In this document: positions 32,108 through 40,220 of the stretch, one piece after another
How positions within the stretch are numbered: the first letter of the stretch is position 1
Layout: each line of letters starts with the position of its first letter
Source of the DNA: CAWICD01 sp052267165
GTDB lineage: Bacteria > Vulcanimicrobiota > Vulcanimicrobiia > Vulcanimicrobiales > Vulcanimicrobiaceae
Length of the DNA stretch: 64,000 bases
NCBI GenBank assembly: GCA_052267165.1
Contig: JBKQHO010000027.1
Location: 35,891 to 99,890, forward strand
Reading direction: 5' to 3'
The notes under the pieces: model-generated
What the model was told of the DNA's origin: nothing
What the model saw: only the letters and a program-made list of their open reading frames with translations
Databases searched by the model: none
Translations under genes and position numbers: made by a program

Positions 32108-32224
32108 CTACTTGATCCCCAGTGCCGTCGCGATGTGGGTGAGCGTCGGGTCGCCCATTTGGGCGAAGACGACGACCTGGATGACGAGAGCTGCCACGAC
32201 GCCTAGGCAGTGCGGCCCGGGCAC
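32108..32224 (-). pseudogene. Decayed third light-harvesting alpha gene
   Basis: The last about 30 codons read GVVAALVIQVVVFAQMGDPTLTHIATALGIK, close to the second alpha (QIGDPTLTHVAKALGIAH). The N-terminal half is missing: a few GC-rich codons and a GTG precede the homology, right behind the crtB stop. The bacteriochlorophyll-binding His is Gln. The trailer also resembles that of pufA2 (CGAACG...GTTCG-like palindromes). It is best read as a truncated duplicate; a 38-aa peptide from the GTG remains possible. Confidence 0.75.
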
Positions 32225-32267
32225 CGCCGGAGGGCGGCTGCACGCAGGCTTCGGAGGGAGGCGCGGG

Positions 32268-33170
32268 TCAGCGCGCCAGCGCGACCGTAAGCGCCGTCAG
32301 AATCTTGGAGCGCAGCGGCACGTACGCGCGCCTGGCGTAAACGTCGAAGTTGTTGAGCTCGATCGCGCGCAAGATCCGGCGATAGAGCGACAGCGCCAGC
32401 CGCACGGTATAGCGCGACTCGGCGTTGAGCATCGGGATGCCCGGCTCCGCTTGCGCATAGAGCTCGCGAACGCGTTTGATTTGGAACTGCATCAGGCCGA
32501 CGAACGCTTCGTCGACGACGCCTTCGAAGACGTTCGCCTCGCTGTAGCCGAAGCGCTCGAGATCTTCCTTCGGCAAGTAGATGCGGCCCATCAGCGCGTC
32601 TTCGCCGACGTCGCGCAGGATGTTCGTCAGCTGCATCGCCCGGCCGAGCGTTACGCCGTATTCGAGCGCCTCCGGCGTCTGATAACCCAGGATCGGTGCG
32701 ACCAGCAGGCCGACGGTGGAAGCGACCAGATAGCAATAATCGCAGAGCTCTTCGAAGGTCGCGTAGCGCCGCACGGTGACGTCCATGCGCGCGCCGCGCA
32801 GCAACGCGAGCGCCGGATCGAGCGGGATGTCGAAGTTCCGCACGGCGTCCGCGTAGGCCACGAAGATCGGCTCCGGGGCGCGCCCCGCCATCGCCGCGAC
32901 GAGCTTACGCTCGAGCTCGTCGATGGCAGAGAGACGCTCGGCCGCCGGCGCCGTGCGGTCGACGATGTCGTCGGCCGTTCGGCAGAACGCGTAGACCGCC
33001 CACACGGCGCGGCGCTTCTCGGGCGCCAAGAACAGTGAGGCGAGATAGAACGTCTTCGACGCGACGCGAGTGATCTCGCGGCACGTCGCATACGCAGTCC
33101 GCAGGTCGGGCGCCGCAACGTGCGGCACATCCGATGCGACAATCGTGAAGTCGGCTTTACGCTCGAACAC
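32268..33170 (-). CDS. crtB: Phytoene synthase
   Basis: Condenses two geranylgeranyl diphosphates to phytoene. 300 aa, with the two Asp-rich motifs: FCRTADDIVD (about residue 63) and LTNILRDVGED (about 182), and GRIYLPKEDLERFG after it. Its start lies inside the 3' end of crtP (14-bp overlap). Squalene-synthase relatives share the fold, but the adjacent phytoene desaturase makes phytoene the expected product. Confidence 0.93.
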   Translation of the reverse strand: MFERKADFTIVASDVPHVAAPDLRTAYATCREITRVASKTFYLASLFLAPEKRRAVWAVYAFCRTADDIVDRTAPAAERLSAIDELERKLVAAMAGRAPEPIFVAYADAVRNFDIPLDPALALLRGARMDVTVRRYATFEELCDYCYLVASTVGLLVAPILGYQTPEALEYGVTLGRAMQLTNILRDVGEDALMGRIYLPKEDLERFGYSEANVFEGVVDEAFVGLMQFQIKRVRELYAQAEPGIPMLNAESRYTVRLALSLYRRILRAIELNNFDVYARRAYVPLRSKILTALTVALAR

Positions 33171-34554
33171 CGATCTGCTCCAAAGCCCTCTCGACAGCGG
33201 CCTTCGCGCTTCGAACCGCTCCTTCGATACTCGCGGGGAAGCGATGGTTCGTATAGCAACCAGCTAAGAACAGGTTCGCAACCGGCGTGCGAGCTCCCGG
33301 TCGCAAGCGCTCCGCTCCCGGGCTCGCGCGATAGACGCTCTTGGGAATGCGCACGAGCTTCGCCTTGATGAGATGCTCGCGCGTGGCTAACGGATAGAGT
33401 TTTCGTAAGTCGGCCATGACGCGTCCGACGACCGCCTCGTCGTCGAGCTTCATGAGCTCGTCGGCCGGCGCAACGCAGACTTCCACGAACGACTTATCCG
33501 GCCAATCGTAGCCGGGCGAAGCTTGGCCCAGGTCCGCGTGCACCGGCAGCAGCGTTCCGGGCGCGAACATCAGATTCGAATAGCGCGAGATCTTGCGATC
33601 GAACCAGAGGTGCGCGTTGATGACGGGACTCGACGTCAGTTTGCCGACGCCGTGGACGAGCGGATCGCGCAGCATCTCGGCGGGCAACAGCCGCGCGGCG
33701 TTGTGCACGGGAACGGCGAGGATCGTCGCCTGCGCCCGATACTCGCGGCCGTCGAACGTCCGCACGCCGGCGACGCGCTCGCCTTCGAAGAGCAGCTCGG
33801 CCGCGCCGGAGCCCATCTCGACGCCTTGACCGCGCTTACGCAGATAGTCGACGAACGGTCCGATCAAACGCTCTGAGGGCGGACCGTCGAGAAAGCCCGA
33901 ACGGCTGGCGTTCTTGCTCGACGCGAAATACGCCATGACGCGCAACATCGCTTCGGCCGATATCTGGTCGACCGGCGTGAAGTTGAGCGCGAGCGACATG
34001 GGCGCGAAGAAGCCGCGCAGCATGTGCTCGCTCATCCCGCGCGAGCGATGCCACTGGGCGAACGTGAGGTCGTCCTGACGCTCGGCGTAGGTGTGATCGC
34101 CGAGCAGCACCGGCAGCGTCCCGCGCGCGAACAACAGCTTCTCGAGATTGTTGAAGACGTACTTGCCGGCCAGCACGGCGCCGACGCCGTTGAACGGCGC
34201 TGGCAGATCGACGAAATGGAATTCCTCGAAGATCGGTTCGGCCGAGGGCCAGCGCGGGCTGAAGCCGGGCGGAAACGCCCAGGTCAACGTGTGCGGCTGC
34301 CACAGCACGTTGTGCTCGACGCCGACGTCGCAGAGGAGCCGGTGGACTTCCTCGTAGCCGCCGAAGAAGGCGTGGAGCCCGCTCTCCAGCCAGTCGCCGT
34401 CACGGTCACGCCACGACGAAAGCTTCCCGCCGGCGATGTTGCGCCGCTCGAGGACGAGCGCGGACCGTCCCGCGTCGGCGAGGTATTTGGCGGCGGCAAG
34501 CCCAGCCGGTCCGGCCCCGACGACGACGACATCCGGCTCTTCGATCGCGATCAG
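33157..34554 (-). CDS. crtP: Phytoene desaturase, plant/cyanobacterial CrtP-like
   Basis: FAD enzyme of about 466 aa. DVVVVGAGPAGLAAAKYLADAG is the dinucleotide motif; GGKLSSWRDRDGDWLESGLHAFFGGY, LPAPFNGVGAVL and SGFLDGPPSERLIGPFVDYLRKRG match CrtP/PDS better than the CrtI type of purple bacteria. No ATG or GTG fits near the FAD motif; a CTG at 34554 overlaps the previous stop (CTGA), implying coupling. The open frame reaches 34716, but that part is inside the upstream gene. No zeta-carotene desaturase is adjacent. Confidence 0.88.
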   Translation of the reverse strand: MIAIEEPDVVVVGAGPAGLAAAKYLADAGRSALVLERRNIAGGKLSSWRDRDGDWLESGLHAFFGGYEEVHRLLCDVGVEHNVLWQPHTLTWAFPPGFSPRWPSAEPIFEEFHFVDLPAPFNGVGAVLAGKYVFNNLEKLLFARGTLPVLLGDHTYAERQDDLTFAQWHRSRGMSEHMLRGFFAPMSLALNFTPVDQISAEAMLRVMAYFASSKNASRSGFLDGPPSERLIGPFVDYLRKRGQGVEMGSGAAELLFEGERVAGVRTFDGREYRAQATILAVPVHNAARLLPAEMLRDPLVHGVGKLTSSPVINAHLWFDRKISRYSNLMFAPGTLLPVHADLGQASPGYDWPDKSFVEVCVAPADELMKLDDEAVVGRVMADLRKLYPLATREHLIKAKLVRIPKSVYRASPGAERLRPGARTPVANLFLAGCYTNHRFPASIEGAVRSAKAAVERALEQIGVRA

Positions 34555-35003
34555 ATGATGAACCCCGTCGGCGATGGGATCGTGGCGTTGTCCTGAGGCA
34601 TGAGCCCGTTGTGAATGAGCTCCTCGAAGATGTAGCGCATCGCGTTGGTCGCGGCGGCGATCGTCGCCGTGACCGTGCGGCCGTCGTAGGTGGCGTTCGT
34701 GACCGCCGGCGACCAATTGAGGTCGCGGACGAGCTCGATCGGGTCGACCGGATTGTCGGTCATCCTCTTGACGGGGATCGAGACGTCGATGGTCTGGGTC
34801 GTCGTCAGGCCTGCCCGGTAGAGCTTGCCCATCAGCGAGTCGATGTTGCCGGGCATCTGGATGCGGACGAGCGCTTTGCTTCCGGCGGGATCGATCTCAA
34901 CGTCGCTCGTGCCGGCGGCCGACCCGAGGATCTCCTGCGCCGCGTCGCGCTGCTCCGCCGTGGCCAGGCTCAAGGGGATGGTCAGCGTAGCCGAAGCCCC
35001 CAT
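34551..35003 (-). CDS. Unknown 150-aa protein heading the crt-puf run
   Basis: The ATG at 35003 follows GGAAGGAG. No family is recognised. It has an alpha/beta pattern: strand ATLTIPLSLA, helix TAEQRDAAQEILGSA, strand DVEIDPAGSKALVRIQM, helix NIDSLMGKLYRAGL, then a second half with VTATIAAATNAMRYIFEELIHNG. The first half recalls ferredoxin-like folds of metal-binding domains, but without Cys or His ligands. No signal peptide or membrane span. Translationally coupled to crtP, so it probably belongs to pigment or reaction-centre assembly; this is inference. Confidence 0.8.
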   Translation of the reverse strand: MGASATLTIPLSLATAEQRDAAQEILGSAAGTSDVEIDPAGSKALVRIQMPGNIDSLMGKLYRAGLTTTQTIDVSIPVKRMTDNPVDPIELVRDLNWSPAVTNATYDGRTVTATIAAATNAMRYIFEELIHNGLMPQDNATIPSPTGFII

Positions 35004-35064
35004 CGTTCTCCTTCCATGCACCCGCTGGGTGCGTTAAGCGTAAGTGGCCCGCCTGCCTCGCTCC

Positions 35065-35078
35065 GTGACAATTCGCAC
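35065..35078. promoter_or_regulatory. Degenerate Crp-type site upstream of the crt-puf run
   Basis: On the minus strand GTGCGAATTGTCAC keeps the GTG-/TCAC half-sites and 6-bp spacing with one mismatch to the bch sites, and lies 61 bp before the 150-aa gene (59 bp in bchN). It sits in the divergent promoter region with mrp. Weaker than the two perfect copies. Confidence 0.4.
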
Positions 35079-35178
35079 AGAGTCCAGTCGCGGACATCGA
35101 AGCGTTATCGAGGAACCTCCTAAGGCTCCAGGATCATTTTATACAGTGACCCACCCTGAAGGTTGTAGCCTGCGCGTC

Positions 35179-36258
35179 ATGCCGACAATTGAGATCGCTC
35201 CATCGACGAACATCCGAGCCCTCGTCGAAGCCCTGCCGCTCGCCCAGGACGTCCTAGCTGAATTCGGGTTGCGCTGCGCCGGATGCGGCGTCAACAACTA
35301 TGAGACGCTCGAACAGGGGGCCGAAGCACACGGGCTGCGCGTTCAACCGATCGTGGCGGCGCTCGTCCAGGCGCGGCTCTCGATGCGCATGCCCACGATC
35401 ATGAACGAGGACCGCCGTCCCACGCCTCGCGCGCCGGGCACGTTCGCGCGCCGACCAACCTTCGGACACGTGGTTCCCATTCTGTCCGGGAAGGGCGGCG
35501 TCGGGAAATCGCTGACGACGGCGCTCTTAGCCTTGGGTCTGCGACGGATGAACAAGCGGGTCGGCATTCTCGACGCCGACATCACCGGGCCCTCCATTCC
35601 CCGGCTGTTCGGCTTGAGCGAGCCGCTCGTCATTGCGAGCGATCCGGCCGATCCCAATCCGCAGACGCGGCCGCTCTTCGTGCCGGCCAAGTCGCGGGCG
35701 GCGATCGAGATCGTCAGCGCCAATCTCCTTACACGTGAGGAGGATTCGGCCATGATCTGGCGCGGACCGATCGTGGCGGGCGTCATCCAGCAGTTCTACG
35801 GGCAAGCCTTGTGGAGCGACCTCGACGTTCTGCTCGTCGACCTCCCGCCGGGGACCTCGGACGCGCCGCTGACCGTCGTCCAGTCGCTGAACATCGACGG
35901 CGTCGTTATGGTGACGATGCCCCAGGCGCTGGCCACGATGGTCGTCCGCAAGGCCGTGAACTTCGTCCGTCAGTTGAAGAAACCGGTCCTGGGCGTGATC
36001 GAGAACATGTCCTGCTTCATCGCGCCCGACACGGGGAAGCGCTACGACATTTTCGGCCCCTCCTACGCCGACAAGGTCGCCGAGCTCGCGCAAGCCCCGG
36101 TCCTGGCTCGCCTCCCGATCGAGCCCAGCCTGACCGCGCTCGCGGATGCCGGCCGCGTCGAGGAGATCGACGATCCGATCTGCGACGAGCTGGCGCGCGC
36201 GCTGATCGAGGCGCTCGCCCGCCTGCCCAAGACCCAGGCCACGATCTCGCTCATCTGA
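35179..36258 (+). CDS. Mrp/ApbC-type P-loop ATPase with an N-terminal DUF1858 domain
   Basis: Carries or inserts Fe-S clusters. Residues 1-65 (IEIAPSTNIRALVEALPLAQDVLAEFGLRCAGCGVNNYETLEQGA) are a DUF1858/ScdA-N-like domain with a CAGC motif; residues 95 on are the ATPase with LSGKGGVGKSLTTA, LDADITGPSIPRLFG, VDLPPGTSDAPLT and VIENMSCF. The CxxC cluster motif usual near the Mrp C-terminus is reduced to a single Cys. The ATG at 35179 was preferred over 35044. Divergent from the crt-puf run; a link to the many Fe-S enzymes here is plausible. Confidence 0.88.
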   Translation: MPTIEIAPSTNIRALVEALPLAQDVLAEFGLRCAGCGVNNYETLEQGAEAHGLRVQPIVAALVQARLSMRMPTIMNEDRRPTPRAPGTFARRPTFGHVVPILSGKGGVGKSLTTALLALGLRRMNKRVGILDADITGPSIPRLFGLSEPLVIASDPADPNPQTRPLFVPAKSRAAIEIVSANLLTREEDSAMIWRGPIVAGVIQQFYGQALWSDLDVLLVDLPPGTSDAPLTVVQSLNIDGVVMVTMPQALATMVVRKAVNFVRQLKKPVLGVIENMSCFIAPDTGKRYDIFGPSYADKVAELAQAPVLARLPIEPSLTALADAGRVEEIDDPICDELARALIEALARLPKTQATISLI

Positions 36259-36284
36259 GGAGCGGCGGTCGCGGCGCGCCTGCT

Positions 36285-37793
36285 CTAGGAGCGCTGAAAG
36301 ACGGGCTCACCGGCGCGCCAGGTCTGCAGGACGCGCGCCTCCTTAAAGGACGCGCCGGCGAACGGGTCGCGGTCGAGGAAGACCAGGTCCGCGTCGTAGC
36401 CGGCGGCGAGCCGGCCCGTCCGCCTTTCGGCGTGGCCGAAGCGGGCGGCATCGTAGGTGTACATCGTGAGCGCCTCGAGCGGCCCCAGGCGTTCGGCCGG
36501 GTTGTGATGTTCGCACGCAGCCGCCATGCCGGCAAGCGGCGAGAGGCGGCAGACCGGGCTGTCGTCGCCGCCGCACAGGACGGCACCGGCGCGCAAGGCC
36601 GAGCCGAGCGCGTTCATGCCCAGCGAGCGCGCCCCCCCGAGCCGGGTCGCGTACATCCCCGAGTCGCCGCCCCAATCGGCATCGAACTGCGGCTGCATCG
36701 AAAGGAAGAGCCCCAGCCGCGCGGCCCGCTCGATCTGAGCCGGCGTCGCCAGCTCGAAGTGCTCGACGAAGTGGCGGTTCCGCGAGCTCGGGCGTCCGCC
36801 CAGAACCCGCTCCCAGGTCGCGATGCATTGCTCGATCGCACGGTCGCCGATGGCATGGACGCCGGCCGAGATGCCCGCCGCCTCGGCCCGCGAGAAGTAG
36901 TCGAACACGGTCGCGTCGTCGCAGGCCATCACCCCGCTGCCGGGGCGGTCGCAATACGGCGTCCCGAGGGCAGCCGTCCCGCTTCCGAGCGAACCGTCGA
37001 GAAAGACGTCGCCCCCGACGTACGGCAGACCGAGCGAGGCCGCCAGCTCGGGGTCCCGCTCGCAGATCTTGGGGTGCCAGTTGGCCGGCCCGAGCGCCGG
37101 CAAGGCGGCGATCTCGGCCGCGTAGGCTTCTCGCGACCCGAGCCCGATGAGCTGCACGTGCAGGTGCAGCGCGCCTTCGGAGAGCGCCAGCGCGGTCGCC
37201 CGCGCTTCGGCGGCGCGCCGCGCGGCGAGCGGGATCCGTTCCAGGAAGCGCGTCTGCGCCGTCCAGTTGGCCGCGAGGAAGAGCCGTCCGGTCGGCTCGC
37301 CCGCGGCGTCGCGCTCGATGCCCTCGAGTGCCGGGTCGAGGTCGAGGAACGCGAAAGTCTTGCGATTGACAAGGCACGAGTGGCAGTCGACGCGCACGAG
37401 CATCGCGTAGCGCTCGGCCTGGAAACGCTCGAGCGGTTGCGCGACTGCTACTGCGCCGTCGCGCCAGAGTGAATCGTCGTACTTGCCGGCCAACAAGAAC
37501 TCATCGCCGCGCGGCAGCGCCGCCACCTTCACGGCAAAGCCGTCCGCGTCGCGCACGCCGGAGAAGTCCCGGTCGGCGAGCGTATAGCCGGTATCAGTTA
37601 AATGCAGGTGACAGTCGGCGAAGGCCGGCACGATCGTCGCCCCCGCCGCGTCGACCCGCTCGACGCCCGCGCCGGCAAGCGCACCGTCGCAACCGGCGAT
37701 GCGCAGGCCGTCGACGAGGAGCGTGTCGCGCACCACATACGCGCGCGTCGCAGGATCGAAATCGTAGGCACGGCAGTTGACCAACAGTTTCAC
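36285..37793 (-). CDS. Amidohydrolase family protein (YtcJ-like)
   Basis: A metal-dependent hydrolase of 502 aa from the GTG at 37793. FADCHLHLTDTG carries the first metal motif (HxH), AGVHAIGDRAIEQCI and HFVEHFELATP the next His ligands, and CGGDDSPVCRLSPL the catalytic Asp. Its substrate is unknown; YtcJ relatives act on formamides or similar amides. It starts 18 bp from the divergent M48 gene and converges with mrp. Confidence 0.9.
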   Translation of the reverse strand: MKLLVNCRAYDFDPATRAYVVRDTLLVDGLRIAGCDGALAGAGVERVDAAGATIVPAFADCHLHLTDTGYTLADRDFSGVRDADGFAVKVAALPRGDEFLLAGKYDDSLWRDGAVAVAQPLERFQAERYAMLVRVDCHSCLVNRKTFAFLDLDPALEGIERDAAGEPTGRLFLAANWTAQTRFLERIPLAARRAAEARATALALSEGALHLHVQLIGLGSREAYAAEIAALPALGPANWHPKICERDPELAASLGLPYVGGDVFLDGSLGSGTAALGTPYCDRPGSGVMACDDATVFDYFSRAEAAGISAGVHAIGDRAIEQCIATWERVLGGRPSSRNRHFVEHFELATPAQIERAARLGLFLSMQPQFDADWGGDSGMYATRLGGARSLGMNALGSALRAGAVLCGGDDSPVCRLSPLAGMAAACEHHNPAERLGPLEALTMYTYDAARFGHAERRTGRLAAGYDADLVFLDRDPFAGASFKEARVLQTWRAGEPVFQRS

Positions 37794-37811
37794 GGCGTAA
37801 CAGCTTCTCGC

Positions 37812-39014
37812 ATGCGACGATTTCTCATCGGACTCGTGGGCGGCGCCGTGATCGGCTATACGCTCCAACGCGCGGGCGAGACGCTGGACGATTTGCGCGA
37901 TCCCGCTCCCGCGCTCGAGCCCGATCCGGCGGAATACGGCCGGCAGCGCCGCGCTTTCATGCTCGCCGGGATCGCTCGCTCGCTGGCCACGCTCGGCGCG
38001 GCCGCGTACGGGCTGGGTCCGTACGTCGACCCGCCTGACGGAGCCCCCGAATTGCGCGCACGACGCGTCGCGCTCGTCGCGCTGGCGCTCGCCGGCTCGA
38101 CGCTGCTCGAGCTTCCCGTCGATTACGTCGAAGGCCACTTGCTCGAGCGCCGCTACGGCCTCAGCCGGCAGAGCGCAAGCGCGTGGGCGAGCGAACAGCT
38201 CAAGAGCCTCGCCGTCTCCACGCTCATCTCGCTGCCGTTGATCGAGGCGCTGGCGTCGACCATCGAGGCGGCGCCGGCAACTTGGCCGGCGTTTGCGACC
38301 GCCGGCAGCGTCCCGCTGCTCGTGCTGGCGAACGTGATCGCGCCGACCTTCATCGCGCCGCTCTTCAACACGTTCGCGCCGATCCGCGGCGAGCTCGAAG
38401 AGCGCATTCGCGCGCTCGCGACCCGGTACGGCGCCGGTGATGCGACGATCCTGCGGGTCGACATGAGCCGCCAAACCGAAAAGGCAAATGCCTACGTCAC
38501 GGGCGTTCTCGGAACGCGCCGGATCGTCGTCGGCGACACGCTGCTCGATAATTTCGAAGAGCGTGAAACGCTCTTCGTGGTCGCGCACGAGCTCGGACAC
38601 TACGTCTCCAAGGACGTCTGGCGCGCCGTTGCGCTCGGAACGCTGGCTGCGGGCGCCGTCTTCTTCGGCGGCAACGCGCTGGCCGCGCAGCGCGACCGTT
38701 CGCTCGCAACCGCGGTCGGCATCGGCCGGCTCTTCTTCAACGGCTCGCTGTTGACGCTGCTGGCCGGACCGTTACTGGCCGCGTTCTCGCGTTCGCGCGA
38801 ACGCGCCGCCGACCGCTTCGCCGTGGGCGCGACCGGCGACGCGCAGGCGGGCGTCGACGCCTTCGCCCGCTTACGCCTGCGTAATCTCGCCGAGGACGAG
38901 CAGCCGCGCTGGATGGAGGTGTTGTTCTCGTCCCATCCGTCGCTCAAGAGCCGCATCGAGGAGCTGCAAGCGTTGGCGAACACCGCCGCAGCCGGTCCGC
39001 CTAACGTCGGGTGA
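37812..39014 (+). CDS. M48 family (Ste24-like) zinc metalloprotease
   Basis: An integral membrane protease of 400 aa. HELGHYVSKDVW is the zinc motif and SRSRERAADRFAVGATGD carries the third ligand region (ExxxD). Several membrane segments flank it, and PLFNTFAPIRGELEERI and NAYVTGVLGTRRIVVGDTLLDNFE are family blocks. In eukaryotes Ste24 processes CAAX proteins; bacterial members degrade membrane proteins. It is divergent from the amidohydrolase gene. Confidence 0.92.
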   Translation: MRRFLIGLVGGAVIGYTLQRAGETLDDLRDPAPALEPDPAEYGRQRRAFMLAGIARSLATLGAAAYGLGPYVDPPDGAPELRARRVALVALALAGSTLLELPVDYVEGHLLERRYGLSRQSASAWASEQLKSLAVSTLISLPLIEALASTIEAAPATWPAFATAGSVPLLVLANVIAPTFIAPLFNTFAPIRGELEERIRALATRYGAGDATILRVDMSRQTEKANAYVTGVLGTRRIVVGDTLLDNFEERETLFVVAHELGHYVSKDVWRAVALGTLAAGAVFFGGNALAAQRDRSLATAVGIGRLFFNGSLLTLLAGPLLAAFSRSRERAADRFAVGATGDAQAGVDAFARLRLRNLAEDEQPRWMEVLFSSHPSLKSRIEELQALANTAAAGPPNVG

Positions 39015-39161
39015 AGCGCCTCTTCCCGACGGGCTCCATGCTATTCGCGAGCCTTGCGACGGCGCGAGCCGACTCGGACGACGTAACGATCGAGCAAACC
39101 GAAAAGCTCTTGCTCGGATATTGCACGTCGATGCGATCGCCTTCGCCTTCGACCGCTGCGC

Positions 39162-40220
39162 TTACCGCGAGGCTAACAGATCGGACCACAGCGCCGCGAC
39201 GATTGCGTCCCAGCCGGCCGAGCGGGCGCGCTCGATCCCGTCCGCAACGCGTTGCGGATTCGGGGCCAGCGCTTCGCGGCAGGCGCGAGCGAACGCTTCG
39301 GGCGTGTCCGCGATCGTGACGACGCCGGCGTAGTCGGCGACGACGTCGGCGACCGGCGTGCTGACGACGGGCTTGCCGCCGGCCAAATACTCGGGCGTTT
39401 TCGTCGGCGAGATGTTCGCCGTCGCCGCGTTGTGCGCAAAGGGCATGATCGCGACGTGAAACCCCGCGAGAAGCTCGGGTAGGAGCGCGTAGTCGAGCTG
39501 GCCCGTGAAGTGCACGTTGGGGCGCCGCGGTAGGATCGCGGGCGAGATCTTGACGATCGGGCCGACGAGCACGAGGTTCCCATCGAGCTTCGCAAGCGCA
39601 TCGAGCACCGCGATATCGATGCGCTCGTCGATCGCGCCGAAATAACCCCACACCGGCCCCGCGAGGTTGCTGAACAGCGGGTGCGGCCTCAGCGTTTGCG
39701 CGCGTGCGAAATGCTCGAACTCGACGCCGCTGGGAAAGAGCTTGACCTTTGCGCCTAGCGCGCGACGCCGCGCATAGAGCGAGCGGCCGCCGGTAAAGAC
39801 CAGGTCGGCCCGCGCCAGCAGCTCGCGCTCGCGTTCCGCCATCTCGGGCGGCGCGAAGTCGAACGCGGCCAGCTCGTCCATGCAGTCGTAGACCAGCGGC
39901 GCGGCGCCGAAGCCGTCGGCCAGCGCCAGCATCATCGGCGTGTAGAGCCACACGAGCGCGCGGCGCTGCGCGACCCAAGCTCGCGCGGCGTCGAGCGTGC
40001 GCGCGTCGATGCGCTCGGCGCCGAGCGTGCGCCGCACCGGGCGCAGGAGGGTGAGCGAACCGTGGTGCTCGAGCTCGTTGCGGTCGGCCGCGCCCAAGAA
40101 CGGCTCCTCGATGAACAGGACCGGGACGCGCCGAGCGATGCGCGTCAGCAACTGCTGAGGACGCTGCCACACGCCGCCGAAACGCAGGTGCGAGCCGGCG
40201 ACGACGCACTCGAAATTCAT
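39162..40220 (-). CDS. Glycosyltransferase
   Basis: 352 aa, GT-B fold. The start MNFECVVAGSHLRFGGVWQRPQQLL overlaps the GH1-like stop (ATGA). FPSGVEFEHFARA, GPVWGYFGAIDERID and the nucleotide-sugar region TKTPEYLAGGKPVVSTPVADVV match the GT4-like proteins paired with GH1-like proteins in surface-polysaccharide loci. It acts at the cytosolic face on an unknown acceptor. Confidence 0.85.
   Translation of the reverse strand: MNFECVVAGSHLRFGGVWQRPQQLLTRIARRVPVLFIEEPFLGAADRNELEHHGSLTLLRPVRRTLGAERIDARTLDAARAWVAQRRALVWLYTPMMLALADGFGAAPLVYDCMDELAAFDFAPPEMAERERELLARADLVFTGGRSLYARRRALGAKVKLFPSGVEFEHFARAQTLRPHPLFSNLAGPVWGYFGAIDERIDIAVLDALAKLDGNLVLVGPIVKISPAILPRRPNVHFTGQLDYALLPELLAGFHVAIMPFAHNAATANISPTKTPEYLAGGKPVVSTPVADVVADYAGVVTIADTPEAFARACREALAPNPQRVADGIERARSAGWDAIVAALWSDLLASR

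Noticed and set aside
30600..32224. PpsR-type TGT-N12-ACA operator in the antenna region
   Set aside because: I looked upstream of both pufB genes and found no clear copy; the GTAG-N6-CTAC motif is different.
39011..39319. 102-codon frame beginning at the M48 stop
   Set aside because: Starts plausibly but becomes Arg/Pro/Ser-rich shadow over the glycosyltransferase 3' end, with no ribosome site.
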